Shown one piece after another: positions 63,142 through 64,000 of a DNA stretch of 64,000 nt. The position numbers and the translations under genes are program-made. Position 1 is the first letter of the stretch. Every line of letters begins with the position of its first letter. Source of the stretch: Methylibium sp. (lineage in GTDB: Bacteria; Pseudomonadota; Gammaproteobacteria; Burkholderiales; Burkholderiaceae_C); assembly GCA_013824165.1 (NCBI GenBank), contig PNNH01000067.1:1-64000 (forward strand). Direction: 5' to 3'. The notes beneath the pieces were generated by a model, which was not told the DNA's origin, did no database searches, and was given only the letters and a program-made list of their open reading frames with translations.

Positions 63142-64000
63142 GTGGGCGGGCTTCTGAAGCGCGGCGCGTCTCATCTATTCATCGGGCTGCTGTGGCTGCT
63201 GCACCTGCTGCCGATGTCGCTGCTGGCCGCGCTCGGCCGGGGCCTGGGGGCGCTGCTGTGGGTGCTGGCGCGGCGCCGCCGCCGCGTGGCCTTGCGCAAT
63301 ATCGAGCTGTGCTTTCCCGAGCAGCCGACGGCCTGGCGGCGTGCGCTGGCGCGCGAACACTTTGCCCTGCTGGGGCGCAGCCTGCTGGAGCGCAGCCTGC
63401 TGTGGTTTGCCCCGGCCGAGCGGCTGCAGCGGCTGATGCGCATTAAGGGCAATATCAAGCTGGCCGAGCAGAGCGAGGCGCCGGTGATGTGGCTGCTGCC
63501 GCATTTCCTCGGCCTCGAATGGTCGGCGCCGGCGACCATGCTCAACCAGTCACGCCCAGGTGTCGATGTCTACCAGGCGCAGAGCAATGCGGTGTTCGAC
63601 GCCCGCCTGCTGGCCGGGCGGGCACGTTTCGGCAAGACGGCATTTGTCGACCGGCACGACGGCATCCGGCCGGTGCTGCGCCTGATCAAGCAGGGCTATG
63701 CCTTCATGAATGCGCCGGACATGGATTTCGGCGAGAAGGACTCGGCCTTCGTGCCCTTCTTCGGCGTGCCCGCCTGCACGCTGCTGGCGCCGTCGCGCAT
63801 CGCCAGCACCATGGGCATGGTGGTGCAGCCGCTGGTCATCACGATGCTGCCGGGCGGGCAGGGCTATGAGATCGAGGCCTGTGAGCCGCTGGCCGGCTAT
63901 CCCAGCGGCGATCCGGTGGCGGACGCGGCATTGCTGAATCAGTGGCTGGAGGCCCGCGTCCGGGATCATCCGGCGCAGTACTTCTGGGTCCACAAACGCT
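63142..64000 (+). CDS. Lysophospholipid/lipid A acyltransferase (LpxL/LpxM family), copy 2, cut by window end
   Basis: A second acyltransferase, 286 codons visible and the stop outside the window. The N-terminal anchor (LFIGLLWLLHLLPMSLLAALG), an NIELCFPEQ element and the catalytic HFLGLEW (His-x4-Glu), MNAPDMDFGEKDS and VPFFGVPACTL are present. The start is a GTG at 63142, two bases after copy 1, so the pair is translationally linked. They probably add two different secondary chains to lipid A. Confidence 0.9.
   Translation, partial: MGGLLKRGASHLFIGLLWLLHLLPMSLLAALGRGLGALLWVLARRRRRVALRNIELCFPEQPTAWRRALAREHFALLGRSLLERSLLWFAPAERLQRLMRIKGNIKLAEQSEAPVMWLLPHFLGLEWSAPATMLNQSRPGVDVYQAQSNAVFDARLLAGRARFGKTAFVDRHDGIRPVLRLIKQGYAFMNAPDMDFGEKDSAFVPFFGVPACTLLAPSRIASTMGMVVQPLVITMLPGGQGYEIEACEPLAGYPSGDPVADAALLNQWLEARVRDHPAQYFWVHKR

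Overview
The window is one continuous, gene-dense, GC-rich chromosomal stretch. It most resembles a betaproteobacterium of the order Burkholderiales, probably near the Roseateles/Rubrivivax/Pelomonas group. This is inferred from pgk, maeB, pyk, fba, purC, purE, purK and the sua5-type gene lying close together, from PEP-CTERM proteins, from an S-adenosylhomocysteine riboswitch before ahcY, and from lone 'housekeeping plus signalling' gene patterns typical of that order. No tRNA, rRNA, CRISPR array, prophage or intact insertion sequence was found.

Layout. 1-15993: central carbon and purine genes (pgk, maeB, pyk, fba, purC, purE-purK, Sua5/TsaC), interrupted by two tandem solute-binding proteins and a winged-helix/ATPase/STAS-like regulator. 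16008-19242: an SGNH-like lipoprotein, a 163-bp MITE-like hairpin, then tsaB-rimI-uracil-DNA glycosylase. 19262-27784: two large GGDEF-EAL proteins around a MidA-type methyltransferase, then a lipoprotein/outer-membrane pair of unknown function. 27979-30985: a patchwork of small, partly broken genes, including a gene with an amber stop and a decayed second copy of the cca tail, ending with a PEP-CTERM protein. 31008-41931: cca, GST, NDUFA9-like, soluble lytic transglycosylase, two separate 5-formyl-THF cyclo-ligases, a RIO kinase, LysR, PepQ and a second PEP-CTERM protein.

42141-49869 is the most interesting region: seven tightly packed minus-strand genes. They encode an acyl-CoA-dehydrogenase-like flavoprotein that lacks the usual catalytic Glu, rubredoxin, a NrtA/CmpA-type binding protein, permease, ATPase, cyanase and OsmC. 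They sit behind a consensus-perfect sigma-54 -24/-12 promoter and next to a GAF/AAA+/Fis activator. The operon ends in the remnant of a TauE/SafE exporter. I read it as a nitrogen-controlled scavenging system in which an imported compound may be oxidised to cyanate; the substrate is unknown.

50048-64000: ompW with a candidate FNR-type promoter; the methyl cycle (ahcY with SAH riboswitch, metF, metK) together with tlyA and a 4.5S RNA gene on the opposite strand; a three-gene signalling unit (GGDEF response regulator, hybrid histidine kinase, PhnD-like binding protein); a CheX-like/CheY pair; and two tandem lipid A acyltransferases, the second cut by the window end.

Two loci share a pattern: an accessory gene (CHASE-GGDEF-EAL at 22881, PEP-CTERM at 30248) is bracketed by direct copies of the 3' end of its housekeeping neighbour (midA, cca).
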